This document shows positions 1 to 12,366 of a stretch of DNA of 64,000 nucleotides, one piece after another; the first letter of the stretch is position 1; the number at the start of each line of letters is the position of its first letter. The DNA lies in contig ML991781.1 in the NCBI GenBank assembly GCA_010094025.1, positions 372,001 to 436,000 on the forward strand, given 5' to 3'. Source of the DNA: Viridothelium virens (taxonomy: Eukaryota > Ascomycota > Dothideomycetes > Trypetheliales > Trypetheliaceae). Under the pieces are notes generated by a model, which saw only the letters and a program-made list of their open reading frames with translations, searched no databases and was not told the origin of the DNA. Both the position numbers and the translations under genes were made by a program.

Positions 1-2605
1 CAGTAAAGAACTTCGTCCACCTACTCAACGACAGTGACTTTGACTTTGACGAGGAGCTTGGTAAGCCCTTGAAGGAAATATCACCAGCCATTGGCTTAAA
101 CTAACATGCCACAGAATTCGAGAGGTTACGGAAAACGGTGGTACAACATGTTCGTCAAAACGAGATGGCCGAGCAGTATATCGACCAGCTTGACATCAAA
201 ATCGCTCTTCTTGTGAAGAATAAGATCACGCTCGATGAAGTTGTGAAGCATCAGAGGCATTTCGGCGGACATGTTGGTAGTCTCCTCACGAATAAGGAAA
301 TCTCATCCAAGGATCCCTTCGATTTAAAAGCGCTCAACAAAAATTCTCGCAAAAAACTAGAGCATTACCAGCAATTCTTCTTCATCTTGCAAACGCAACC
401 TCAATATCTTGCCCGGCTCTTTAAGAAGGTACGAGAGCAAGGCACAGCTGAAAAGGAAAGCAAACGCCTCGAGTCTTTGATGATGGTCCTCTTTGGTTTT
501 GCTCAGAAACGAAGGGAGGAATACTACCTGCTCAAGCTTATCTCGCGCTCCATTAAGGAGGAAGTGGACGGATGCTCGTCCCTCCAGGATTACCTCCGCA
601 GCAACTTCTTTTGGTCCAAGATCCTCAACAGCTACATTCGCTCCCCTCGTGACCGCAAATATATGCGAGACTTGCTTGGCCCTATGATCAAGGAGAACAT
701 TATCGACAATCAGGGACTTGACCTCGAGAGTGACCCTCTACAGATCTATCGCTCAGCGATTAATAATGAAGAGCTTCGAACCGGCCAACGCAGTCACCGA
801 CAACCGGACGTGCCTCGGGAGGTTGCCATTAAGGATCCAGAAACGCGACAAACTTTCATTGAACATATGCAAGACCTTCGTGATATTGCTGATCAGTTCT
901 TCGCTGCCTTAGAAGACACAATGCATCGTCTGCCGTACGGTATTCGTTTCGTTGCCCAGCAGACCTTTGAACTTCTCAGGCAGAAGTTCCCATATGAGAA
1001 CCAACAGCATCTTCTCCAAATAGTTGGCCAATGGATATGGAAGACATACCTGCTTCCGCCCTTGACGCAACCCGAGAACTGGGGTGTCGTTGACCGGGGC
1101 CTCTCACCTCTTCACAAGAGGAACCTCGGAGAAGTCGCCAAAGTTCTTGGACAGGTTGCTGCGGCAAGATTGTTTGGGGGTGAAAACGTATACCTGCAGC
1201 CGCTCAATAGCTACATTACTGAGGCTGTCGGCCGTTCGGAAGATATCTGGGCCACTTGTGAGTAGATTACCCTTGTAGCTTGTCTTGCGGCGCAAAAAGC
1301 TAACACTCAACCAGTAATTGACGTTCGAGATGCTGAGGCGCAGTTCGATATTGACGAGTTCAATGACCACTACTCTAGAACAAAACCTACTCTTTACATC
1401 AAGATGACTGATATTTTTGCAATCCATCAGCTCATCGCATCCGATATTTCCTATGTCGCTCCTATCCAAGATGATGCACTCCGAGATGTCATCCGGGAGC
1501 TTGGTAGCGTCAAATCAAACGAACATGAAATGATGGGCGTTAGCGGGTCGGAAATCAGTCTTCAGCTGAACGCTAAACTACATAATGTTGAAGGTCAGTG
1601 GTTTCTCTAAAATATGCTTCGCCTTGCACTAACCATTTTGTAGATCCCGACGCTGCCATTAAAAATCTGTTCATGGAAACCAAGCGTTGCGTTCTTTATA
1701 TTATCCGCATTCAATCGGGTGCCAACCTCATGGAAATCATGGTTCGGCCCATCAGCGACGAAGAAGAGCAAAGATGGGAAGATCTCGTCCACAGCGAACT
1801 CCTTAATCCCAGCAATAAACGCCACAATCCTTACACTTCTGATCCCAACAACCCTCTCGAGCCATCAACGCACACCCTCATCGACATCACCACCCTCACA
1901 TACGCCGAACTCAAACGCACTGCTCTCGAAAACATCCTCACGCTCGAGTCCCACGGCCGCCTCACCCGACACAACCACTACCAAGACCTCCTCAACGCCA
2001 TCGCCCTCGACATCCGCACCAAGCACCGCCGACGCGTACAGCGCGCGCGCGAGCTCGACGGCGTCCGCGCCACCCTCAACCAGCTCGACCAGAAAGCCGC
2101 GTACCTCGACTCGCAGCTCAAGTCGTACAACAACTACATCGAGCAAGCGATGAACACGCTGCAGTCGAAGAACGCGAATGCGCGCGGTGGCCGCCGCCGC
2201 TTCCTGCTGCCCTTCACGCGCCAGTACAACCACGAGCGCGAGCTCGAGCGCAGTGGTCGGAAGCCGAAGTTTGGCAGCTTTAAATATTCGGCGAGGCAGC
2301 TGGCGGAGAAGGGCGTCTTGGTGGAGTGGAAGGGGTTTCCGGAGAGTGAGTGGGGGAGGTGTAATTTGACGATTAGTAGCGATGAGGTGGGTGTGTTTCA
2401 TATTGAAGGAAGCAGTGGGAGTATGATGATTCCGGGTGCGAGCGCGAGTGTGCCGTTGGATGAGCTGCTGCAGGCGCAGTTCGATAATCATCAGTTTATG
2501 AATTTGTTTGAGGGTGGTGGGGGCGGACCGGGTCAGGGGGCGCTGAGGCTCAATGTGAATTTGTTCTTGCATTTGGTGTTTAAGAAGTTTTATCGGGATG
2601 AGTAG
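1..2605 (+). CDS. RasGAP / IQGAP-related GTPase-activating protein (5' end outside window)
   Basis: Predicted exons are <1-60, 115-1257, 1315-1593 and 1644-2605; the reading frame enters at base 3 and runs 813 codons to TAG. Introns at 61, 1258 and 1594 start GTAAGC, GTGAGT and GTCAGT. The start of the visible protein (VKNFVHLLNDSDFDFDEEL, then an NE..YIDQLD.KI.LLVKN.ITL pattern) leads into a RasGAP catalytic region. The C-terminus is a RasGAP_C domain: KYSARQLAEKGVL near base 2290 and a terminal LHLVFKKFY. The family stimulates GTP hydrolysis by Ras-type GTPases and links to actin and polarity. The closest match I recall is the Aspergillus GapA / fission yeast Gap1 group, but an IQGAP with calponin-homology and IQ motifs cannot be excluded because the N-terminus is missing. 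A Glu/Arg-rich coiled-coil stretch lies near bases 1980-2180. Confident about the family, less about the subgroup. Confidence 0.88.
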
Positions 2606-3649
2606 CGGGCCTGGCAGGGCGGGAGATGGCTGAAAGAATCGGTCATTCTGATTATGAGGGCTCCTTTTTCTGTGTTGGTTCGTGCATTGGAAAGGGAGTA
2701 TGAGATAATAAGATACGAATACATATTCGAGCGTTGAGATTTCCGTACAATTGCGAGACGCGACACCTTCAGAGCACGTCTGATACCAACCCAAGACTGT
2801 TCCCCAGCAAGGCGCTACTTAGTGCAAGTAGAGCACAAAAGTATAAATTTAATCCTCGGGCCCTAATACTCTATACCTTCATCCCGTGTGAACGTGCCCT
2901 TCTTTGCCCCGTGTTTTTGGTGGATGAAGACTCGCACGAATCGACAATGACTTGATATTCGACGCTGTACCTCTAGGGCGAATATCGGACCGAACATACA
3001 CTGGTCGGCAGTGAAACCCTCCATGGACCTTCATTATTTTTGAAATGAGAAAGACTAGTTCGACCGACATTTAATCCAGCTTGAGTCCTCTAAGACATTC
3101 CATGCAGCAGCTTCTCTGCCTGCTCTCACTACCTGAGCATCTACATGTTATGGCTGCTACGATGATTCGAGGCAGAGATTGATCCTAGGCACAAGGGAGT
3201 TCGTTAATGAAGTCTACTTGAAACAAATAAATTTTCCCAAAAGTTTCGTTCGCTTCAGCTTCCCGCGCATAATCTCTTGATTAAGTCTAAACAGACGTAT
3301 ACAAGGGAGCGCTACCATTCGTCTACAGAAGGCCGCTGAATGTGGCAACACCAGCGATGATCGAGTGAGTGATGGCAGGGATTGGGGTATCGAATATTGC
3401 TCTTTGACGTTGGAGGGCGACACCATGGGTCGCAGCTTTGTCGTGGCACAAATATAAAGTCTAACCCTCCCTCGAGCTTGAATGTTGAGAACTTCTGCTG
3501 CTTCATACCAGTATACAAGCATTTCATTCGTTGAACCTCTGTTTCAGGCAACAACGCACTCCGAGCGCTCTTCCAGCCTTTCGCCCTCGGTTTGCCCTCC
3601 TGCAGCCCAGGCCACCCCTTTCCGCACCCCTTCAAGACGACCGCGAATC
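2606..3649. other. Intergenic region, no gene recognised
   Basis: This holds the 3' flank of the RasGAP gene and the promoter/5' leader of the zinc-finger gene. The short open frames here show no family signature. Bases 3482-3649 are open in frame with the downstream ATG at 3650, so an upstream start at 3482 is possible. Confidence 0.5.
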
Positions 3650-5239
3650 ATGAGCAACGACGTTCCCCTGAGCGACGACTTTCTTGATCAGCTATTGGCT
3701 GAAGAGATTCCAGTCGCAGCCGGGGAGGGGTGAGGCTTTTTTTTTTGACAAGGGCTGATGAAAGGGCTAAAGTGCAGAGGAAGGCGAAGGCCACCTTCGG
3801 CATTTCGAAAATAAGGGCAGCTTGCGCCTCAACGAGAGGAATTCAGACTCGCTGCATCATTTAGCATCTCCGACTGTTATCCTCGCCAATTTCTACGAAT
3901 CAACTACCCAGGTTACTCCCTCATATGATCTGAACGCTAGCGAGGTCGACAGCCTATTCGCTATTAACAGAGCTGGAATTACAGAGCGCAACAATTCACT
4001 TGGCTTGATTGACAATGAAAACATACGCAAGAAAGAATCACAAGACAATGCTGATTCAATGGTACCTCAGGAGCGGCGTGACAATATCGTGAAGCTTGAT
4101 GGACCTGAGTTCGACCATGATCATGCTTCCGCAGACCACCTTGAATTTGTTAGCGGTTGTAGACCAATAAATTCTACAGTTGCGAAGACCTCTGATCCGT
4201 AAGTCATGATATTCAATATCGCTTGATCCCTGCACCGGTCCACAGCAGTCATTGACACTCCAGTAGACAGAAATTGGACGATGCAGACCCTTCAAAGCTT
4301 AGGTGCGACTGGCCAGGTTGTCGTTCATCACGGACATTCTCGCGAAAGTATGAACTTCAAAGGCACATGAAGAAGCATGCTACTGGTACTCGCTATGATT
4401 GCCCAGCGGTGGGGTGCGATCACGTCGGTGCCAAAGCACCATACCGAGCCGACAAGCTGTATAACCACTGTTCCGTGAAACACGATCCGGATACCCTCTT
4501 CAAATGCCCCTTGGTTGGTTGTGAAGACAAGCAATTAGTCCCCGCATTGTTCATTCTCCATGTGCTGAACCACTCTCAATATGCTCAATCTCCTCAGCAT
4601 ATAGGTTCAGAGCCTTCCATTCATCATCTGAGGGTATCAGCCCAAAGGCTGCTATGCTGCCCTCTTAGGGACTGCAAATTCAACCATCTAGACATTCACG
4701 ACGGCATATACCATATTCGTTCACATGATTATGAGGACCGGCTTGAAGGCTCGACCCTTCTGGCTCGTCGAGGTTATAATGCTTTCTCCGGCAACATAAT
4801 TTGTCCGATATGCTTTGAAGAAAGTGCTGAGACGAAAGATTTTGCCGAACACCTCACGTTGAAGCACATGACGCTTGACCCAGATCACCTTCGAACTTGG
4901 AGGCAGACAGTTGAAAGTTTATATCAACATGTGAATGTTGGCTTGTGTGAGTACACGCTACCAACGTTTCGTGCTCCTGCATGGCTTCCATGGTTCCATC
5001 ACGGTCGAGGTCTTACTTGTCCCACTTGTGGAAAATTCGAGGGTCGCCATGGATATCTTCGCCACCAACAGTCCCTTGTCATAGACGAATCGGATTCTTT
5101 GAAGCAGCATGCAGCCAAGATACTTCAGCTTCTACCGGAATTTGGAGCACATCCCATCTTCAACGATCTCATGCCAGCTGAATCAAAGACGGTCAGGCAT
5201 ATTGGTAAGATGCTAGGCAGAAGTCCGCGACGTTTGTAA
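3650..5239 (+). CDS. C2H2 zinc-finger protein
   Basis: Predicted exons are 3650-3729, about 3773-4198 and 4264-5239 (about 493 residues). The first intron's donor is GTGAGG at 3730; the acceptor that keeps the frame is AAG at 3770-3772, because the nearby CAG at 3775-3777 does not. The third exon can begin at 4264 or 4267, both in frame. The N-terminal half is acidic and low in conserved motifs. From about base 4290 come C2H2-type units: C.W.GC..SRTFSRKYELQRHMKKH, a CPAVGC unit, a CPLVGC unit, CPICFEES...H..LKH, and a final CPTCGKFEGRHGYLRH. Such proteins usually bind DNA in the nucleus. No target or pathway can be read from the sequence. It resembles many lineage-specific fungal C2H2 proteins, so no symbol is given. 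Confidence 0.75.
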
Positions 5240-5915
5240 AGCTGACGTAGGTCTCACAGGCTTCTCAGACCATGTACATCATCTTATAGCTGTCCAGATG
5301 CAGCCCCCCTTCTGATAAATTTGCTTTGGTGCTATGGAAGCCTCGTCATATGTTCAAATAATAAATACCGAAAAGCCGAAAAAGAAAGACCCGATCCTTC
5401 GCATGGAATTCTACTAGTCTATGTCCTCATACTGAGACACTCTTTTTGATCTTTCTCAAATGCAGAAATTTTTGTGTTATTCTATAGTATCCCAGAAAAG
5501 AAATGAACTCAAGAAACTATTTCGGTCCAAATCGAGCTTAGAGGATTTGATATAGAAAATGCTTGATCAAATGCGTATCTTGCTCTCTGTTCTCGATGTC
5601 TATCAATCCTCCTTCTATAGAATTCAAATCTCCTCTCGCCCTTTTGCTCCCTAGTGTCGCCCCAGGCTATCTGCCATATTTCCAGCTTTGGTTACATTGA
5701 CCAATCATAACCTCCAAGAGGGATTCCTTCTGAAATCAGATGTGGGACTTCTTTGAGAGAGCCGTCTATTCGAGAATTGAGTTATTACCTCCACTTGAGT
5801 ATGTACCGTATGTCTGATGAAGAGATAGTTCAGAAAAGTTCTATTCGGGGTTCTGAGTAACCTCAACCAGAAGTGCATCTCATGTTTCCAGATTATTTCA
5901 ACATCTAATCATGGC
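5240..5915. other. Intergenic region between convergent 3' ends
   Basis: AT-rich 3' flank shared by the zinc-finger gene (plus) and the photolyase gene (minus). No open frame with a recognisable product. Confidence 0.5.
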
Positions 5916-7860
5916 TCATGCCGTATCTCTTTGTAGTCCAGTTTTATATCTCGCCAGGGCACGATCCCGGCAAACTTTATGTTCAACAATAGGCCTCGGA
6001 TAACCCTTCTCCTTTGCCATCTTCTCTACACCTCTTTCGTAGGGTGCATGCACAGCGTTGCCTTGTACGTTCTCTAGTTCCTTCACCCATCGCCGAATAT
6101 ATTCACCTTTGGGATCAAACTTCTCACTCTGAAGTAGCGGGTTGAAGATACGAAAGTACGGTTGAGGATCTACTCCTGTCGAGGCGCTAAACCCCCAACC
6201 ACCGTTGTTCGATGCAAAGTCGCCATCAACAAGGTGCTCCATGAAGTATCGCTCACCCATGCGCCAATCAATCAGTAAGTCTTTCGAAAGGAAGGAAGCC
6301 ACAATCATACGGCAACGATTGTGCATGTAACCCATGTGGTTGAGCTGTCGCATGGCGGCATCGACAATAGGAAAGCCAGTTCGTCCTTCACACCACGCGG
6401 CGAAATGCTCGTCATTGTATTCCCATTCTATATTGGTATACTCGAACTTGAACGGTTTGTTCATGCTTATGTTGTCCGTTAGGGCAGAGTCACGACAAGG
6501 TCATTTCGAAATGGACTTACCAGACGTACGGCCAATGTGCCAGAACATGCTTATAGAAGTCTCTCCATGCCAGTTCACTAATCCATCCGGAGATCCCAGC
6601 GTTGCCACCATCGAGCTTCTGCGTGCTATTTGCCGACCTTGCCATCCGCACAGCTGTCCTTGCGGCTAGCGTTCCGGCGCTAAGGTGGACACTGATCACA
6701 GCAGTGCTATTCGCGGCCGGGAAATTTCTCGTGTCCTTGTACTTCCCGATCTTTTGTTGGAGAAACTTCTGTAAACGTTCCTCGGCTTCGTGTTCGCCTG
6801 CCGGCCACATGCTTTCGAACCGTGTCCTCTCTTCGCTCGACAATTGCTTGTTTTCTGGCGCAGATGGAATGCTCATCTCAAACAGATCTTTGAACTTCTT
6901 GCGGGCGCTGTCAGGATTCTTTCTGGGACGCTCGTATGTGTCAAGAAGTTCCGGATGTCGGTGGATGTGAGCAACCCATGCCCTGTACCATGGGCTGTAT
7001 ACACTAAATTGTTTACCTGCGCCTGTCTTCAATTGACCGGGTGCGACAACTACATCGTCGTGTACTGCGGTGAAGTTGATGCCTTTCTCTAAACATTTCT
7101 GCGTCATCAGGGACTCTCGCCTCAATTCATCAACCTCATACTCGATATTACAAAATATATGGTTTGCTTTCCATTCCATACATTTCTCGATGATTTTTTC
7201 TGGTATTTCTTTCCGCTTGGGAACAACCATGACGTGCAGCGGTATATCCAACTCTTCCAAATCCGGCTTGAGGGCTTCTAGGGACCTGAGCTCGAAGTCG
7301 ACGCGTGCTGCGGCAGTACAATGCGCCTGGTAATCTTGCGGGCTCACAATGAACATGCAAACAAGCGGCATAGACTTGCTCTTTGCCTTCTCAGACGCCA
7401 GATGTAGGGCACGGTTGTCGGCAAGCCGCAAATCTCGCTTGAACCAATGTACTACGGCTTCCCCAGCATTTATCTTTGCTCTGTCATCCGCAGTATCTTC
7501 AATGGTTTTTGCTAAGACCTCAATAGGTCTAGGTATCTCATCATTGTTATATTGTTCGCAGCGCTCATTGGACATTTGCTGGGGATAGAAGTCTCGCTGT
7601 ACAATGCCGTAGCGCTCTTCGATGCGCGAATGGTCAAAACGAGGCTCGGGCTGGCGGGAAGAAGTGTCGCCATTGGAAATGTTGAGCTTTTTGGGGACTG
7701 GGGGAGAGATAGAGGAGGAGGCTGGTGATTTGCGCTTAGCAGTATCCTTGTGAGGCATGGCTTGAAGAAAGCAACGAGCCTGTTTGATGATCGAAGATCT
7801 GGTAGATGGCCGCAACGTGAGACTTGGGAAAGAGAGAGTCTGAAATTTATGTACTTGCAT
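5916..7860 (-). CDS. phr1: Class I CPD photolyase (deoxyribodipyrimidine photolyase)
   Basis: Two exons, 7860-6521 and 6465-5916, separated by a 55-base intron (GTAAGT, CTAAC branch site, AAG acceptor) within the conserved HWPYVCMNKPFK segment. The 629-residue product repairs UV-induced cyclobutane pyrimidine dimers using blue light. The antenna-binding alpha/beta domain begins near residue 135 (VVHWFKRDLRLADNRAL). The C-terminal FAD domain has ELAWRDFY, WCEGRTGFPIVDAAMRQL, NNGGWGFSAST and YFRIFNP, the signature of eukaryotic/fungal CPD photolyases rather than cryptochrome-DASH. The N-terminal extension is unusual: residues 1-34 are basic, Ser-rich and without acidic residues, like a mitochondrial presequence. 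A second ATG at residue 35 (base 7758) is followed by KRK and PKK clusters that look like a nuclear localisation signal. Length is close to that of Neurospora PHR. Confidence 0.95.
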
Positions 7861-8579
7861 GAAGAATGTAGACTACCAGATAATAATGCCTATTGATGCT
7901 GCCCCAGATTCTTGGTTCCTGGAAATCGGGCCAATGACATCACGAAGCGGCCGTAGCGTATAAACTTTAGTATGGAGCCTCACCTCCCCTCCGAAGCGAT
8001 CCCATCCCTGACCGGCCTTTAAGGAATGCTGATCGAGTACTTAGCCACACCGTCCTCAGAAAGACCAAGGTCACAATAAGACCGACATGCATTCCTGTGC
8101 CAGAGCCAGCCAAGTATTGCTCCGGATATGAGGTGCACCTTTGGCCGCCGTATTGCCAGAGATCACAAAGGAGCCACCACTTTTCTGTTAACAAGACTGA
8201 CTTCTAACAAACCGCACGCCCTCGAGATCCATGCGAACAAGATGCTATTTCGGGATGGAACATGATTGTTCCCACTAAAGGCTGGATTGAGAAGATGTAC
8301 TTTCACTGCTTTGCTCGTTGACCTAGTATTCGACGAACATCATCTAGAAGACTGATACATTGGCTCATCAATTTGATCGTGTTGCGCTGGAAATGATCGA
8401 GTGATATTCTGCATATAAACTATACAAGCTTGATCCATGAAGATGAACGATGGATGCTTCAAGTCCGGCCCGGCCCATCGTACTCCAGAAGGTGACATGA
8501 ATCAATCAGATCTCTGGGAACATGAACTGACTAATAGCTGGGTACGTCTCGAAGATGAGTCGATAGAAAAGCTCGCTTG
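7861..8579. other. Promoter of photolyase and 3' flank of the P450
   Basis: No coding frame recognised. The part next to 7860 should hold the photolyase promoter and the part next to 8579 the P450 3' untranslated region. I found no clear regulatory motif. Confidence 0.45.
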
Positions 8580-10408
8580 CTATGGAGCCTTCCTACGGAT
8601 CACCTGACAACGGAAGTTTGTCTGTTTCACAAACCAGAAATTTTCGCACTGCAATGGCTGGGTCGGATCCTCAAGCTGAAAATCGAAGTTACGGATAAGT
8701 TGTGGGATGACCTTGGACATTTCTAACATCGAGATATTCTTTCCAAGGCAGTTTCGAGCGCCGAGACCGAACTGTACGATTGGGGATGAGATCATGCCAC
8801 CAGATTGCCGAGTGCTGAGGGATATAACTTAGCAGGAAGAACTGAGACCTCACTTACCGGGAAATTGTATTGCTCCATGAGAGAAAGTTGCCTCGAATCC
8901 GCTTCAAGCCAGCGCTCAGGCCGGAAGATGGGAGCATCCGGTCCAAAGGCGTCTTCGTTGTAGTGCGCTACCCAGGTATTTATACCAACAGTGGCCTAAG
9001 TACCTTTCGTCAACACGTATCATTCTTAGACAATGAGGGATCGCATACGCCTTCAGGGAAATATTGCCCAATGATTGAAGCGCCCCCTGCTGGAACCTTC
9101 CGAAAGAGCGGCAAGCCTGTGGCGGGATGGAGACGAAGGCTCTCTGCAATTTCTATGTGAGCTACGCAACATTAAAGACGACTTGGATGCCTACCTTTAA
9201 TGACTGCATTGAGATATGGCATAGACTGGGCCTCCTTGAACGTAAGCGCCTCGGGTGATCGGGTATTTGAGACGTGTCCTTCAATCTCCGCCCTTAGTTT
9301 TTCCACAGTTTCAGGATTACGGCAAAGGTTATTGACAATAGCCGTGAGCGATATTCCAGTTGTATCCGATCCGGCGAAGATGTTGCCCATGGAATGTGCT
9401 AGCACGGCATGCATCGGAAAACTCTCTGGCTTTTCCGAATGGCCGTTAAGAAATCTATCGACTTGTGGAATTGGACCATCATCAGCCTGCAAACTGAGCC
9501 CCGCCTTAGCTTTGTGTCGCGCAAGCTCTGCTTGGCCAAACTCAGAAAGATATGCAAACCCTGCTGCTCCAGAGCCAGGCAGGCGGCTCATGACGCGGAA
9601 GGTCAGGCCGTGCAAGAAAGGATAGACACCAGAGAGGCTTGTGAAGACTCGACGCTTTTCCAGGGCTTGGATTAGACCTCCGATATCCTCTCCGTGGTCG
9701 AGGAAACCAAATCGCTTACCAAACTTATCACTGTCAGCACGGATTACGTGTAGGCGTGTAGGCTCACCCTGGAGATCGTACTGTAATATTTCCAATCACA
9801 TCAAACGCGTATTTTTGCAACCAGTCACCAAGATTAACAACAACCCCTGTGTCGCTACTCTCGTCAAGCCGTTGCATCAAGAGCCGCCCGCAATCATCCA
9901 CAAAGCTCTCGTAGCCTACCAGCGTGGACATTTGGTAGTAAGCTTGGACAGATCTTCGAAGCGCATTGTGATATGGAATACTGCGGGTAGTGAACAAAGC
10001 TTCGAACTTATGCGTGGGGTTTGCGAAACCCCAATCTGCATCAAAGGCATCAGTCTTACCCCATAGCTTCCAGAAACTAGAGAGACATGTCGGAGAAGAG
10101 AAGATAAAGAACGACTTACACCAATCAGCTTTTGGAAAGTGTGAGCCTAAACCATATATTGTCTTGACAGCATCCGGGTCATCGATGCTGTACTGGTTTG
10201 GAGCGATGCGGACAATCTTGCCATATTTTTGATGCAATTCGATATTTGTTGACTGAAAGTTTCCGTTCCAGAGCTTCTTGAAATACCATGCATTCGTAAA
10301 ACGCGCTGCAAAAGGACCGGGGACTTGTCGTAATGGGGAAAATAAGTGACGAAACAGGAGCGACAGGAGACAAGAAACTACGACTGCGATAACATAGACG
10401 TAGTGCAT
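8580..10408 (-). CDS. Cytochrome P450, pisatin-demethylase-like
   Basis: Six exons: 10408-10120, 10035-9782, 9723-9195, 9152-9049, 8995-8858 and 8771-8580, giving 501 residues. I start at the ATG at 10408; the frame is open three codons further upstream from a TTG. All five introns keep phase and restore conserved motifs. An N-terminal membrane anchor (YVIAVVVSCLLSLLFRHLF) is followed by QVPGPFAAR. Then come FDVIGNITFGKRFGFLDHGEDIGG (split by intron 2), the I-helix AGSDTT near residue 300, ESLR (ExxR) near 361, FRPERW, and the haem-binding FGLGARNCLG with Cys near 446. The EDIGG segment is typical of fungal pisatin-demethylase-like P450s. It is an ER-bound monooxygenase; the substrate is unknown. 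Its position beside a Zn2Cys6 regulator and an FAD monooxygenase suggests secondary metabolism. Confidence 0.92.
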
Positions 10409-12366
10409 GTTCGACAAGCTATACTGGGGTAAATCTCATGAATTCTATCAGGTCATCATACAGACAATCTTTTCGTTGCTTTCAACCCTCTTTTTCCAGC
10501 TGTAAAGTTCTCTTCCTGGTACCCTGGATCACGCAGAGATTGGATCGCAGATCATCAATGGGTGAGCATGAGATGAATCAGGAGTATGCGTAGACAGTAT
10601 GCTGTTGATCTCGTGTGCTCTCCTCCATTACGGCATAGAAGCTCGGGACAGACGGGTAATCTCCTAGAGTTCTCTATTGCGGCACGGTTATTCGGTGGCC
10701 ATTGCCCAATGGAGGTGGAAAACGTTTTGGGAGCTCAGAATTTTAATAATGTACAACATCAAAATTGAAGGGTATTTACTATCGCTTCGCGCTAGGCTTG
10801 GTGCCGACATAAAATGTCTCATATTCCGCGTGAGCGACGGAATGCAGCATGTTACGGCAAGCATCATTGCTGTTCTCAAAATAACGCGTTGTGCACGCGT
10901 GCGTCGATGGAGATGTGCGGGGTAAAATTCTGTGCCACTTATTTCGTCGCCCGCTGTATGAAATTAGTGTCGTATACTTATCGGGACGTTGCTTGAGCGA
11001 ATCCCCGGACAGCATTGAGCTCCAGACTGACGCTGTGTTATTAGCCATATAGGCTGGTGTGGCTGGCACCTCACCATGTGAAGCACAGTACAAAGTCTGA
11101 TATAGCAACGCTATGTTACATGAGTACAAAAGCAGTAAGCGCCAGAGATGGTGAAGGGTTGCACCAATCTGCGATCGAGATGCTCGTAGTAGGCATCTTC
11201 GACATGGCCGCGTAAATAAGAGGCATTGTGCCACCGAAAGTCATCTCTGCATTGTGGTTCAGGCTCCCGGACGGTTGTTAGCATTGTCTGACTGGCGAGC
11301 AGCTGGAGGACCTTTGTCTCAGTTTATTGTATGACATTGGACGTAATCAAAAGAAATTAAGGATTGGACCTTGCAAATGGAGACTTGGATTTGCGGGATA
11401 GGAGTTCAAGCTCAAGAGAGAGCGCAGCTACGGCCGCGCCGCAATGAGTAACAGAGGAATAGGCAAGGACGATGAAAATATCACGGAGTACGAGTGAAAG
11501 ACAATACCGGTATTTTGAATGGGTAGAGGTACAGAGATCTATGAAGTGTGGGCTGCAAATCATTATGCTATCAGTATCACAACAGCAAGTTACGCAACCC
11601 GAGTTTGAAGATGCGGCTGGAAGTTGCCTTGCTGGGAGACACTTTCGTAGACAACTTTGGCGGCAAATTCCCTTCAACTCTGTTCCGCTTTCGCTGAAGG
11701 CTATATTTGTATGAGCCTAGCCCGACACCTGTCCTGTCTATCGAGGAGTAAGCTCTTGTCATCCTAATTTGGGGTAAGATGGGCGCCTGCGCTTCACCAA
11801 ATTAGGTAAGGCACCGTACAAGTCTGTCACGAAGCAGACACGATTCCTTACCTTCCACTGACCGATATCTATACGGCGATAGCTTCAAAGTGCAGTGCTT
11901 TTATTTAGCTGCCCCTACTTCTTTCTCGGACCTCTAATTGTACGGTGCACTGAATGAGCCAATGATGAGCGCGTACGCATATTGTACCTCTGATCCTATC
12001 TATTTTCCACACAAGACGAACGGGGGAGTCAATGTTACTCCTACCTTGAATTTTTGGCGACTGAGCGATGCGGATCTATCACCAAATGCCGTAGACTCAT
12101 CCGTCCCGCTGTCTGTTTGTTCTGTTTAAGTGGAGAATAGTTCCTCAGAGACGGTCACACTGCTGGCTGCGAGACGCCGATCTGGTTGCTCATCTTGAAA
12201 CACATCTGGCCAAATGCCGCTAGCCGCTTGCCTAACTTTATCCCAAGTGTAACATTGAGGATGACGGTGAGACATTGCTCAACTATCATCTGAACGATGC
12301 TCATCACCCATCAACAAAGCCTAGCAAGGAATGCTGCCGGACCGACACTGGAAACTCTCAAATTCA
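10409..12366. other. About 2 kb without a recognisable gene
   Basis: Many short open frames occur on both strands, none over about 150 codons and none with a family motif or convincing exon chain. The region includes the P450 promoter (near 10409) and the 3' flank of the Zn2Cys6 gene (near 12366). I see no repeat or transposon signature. Confidence 0.45.

Noticed and set aside
1865-2794. 309-codon minus-strand frame opposite the RasGAP gene
   Set aside because: It is antisense to the conserved RasGAP_C coding region, with a Val/Glu/Leu-rich composition expected from reverse-complemented GC-rich codons.
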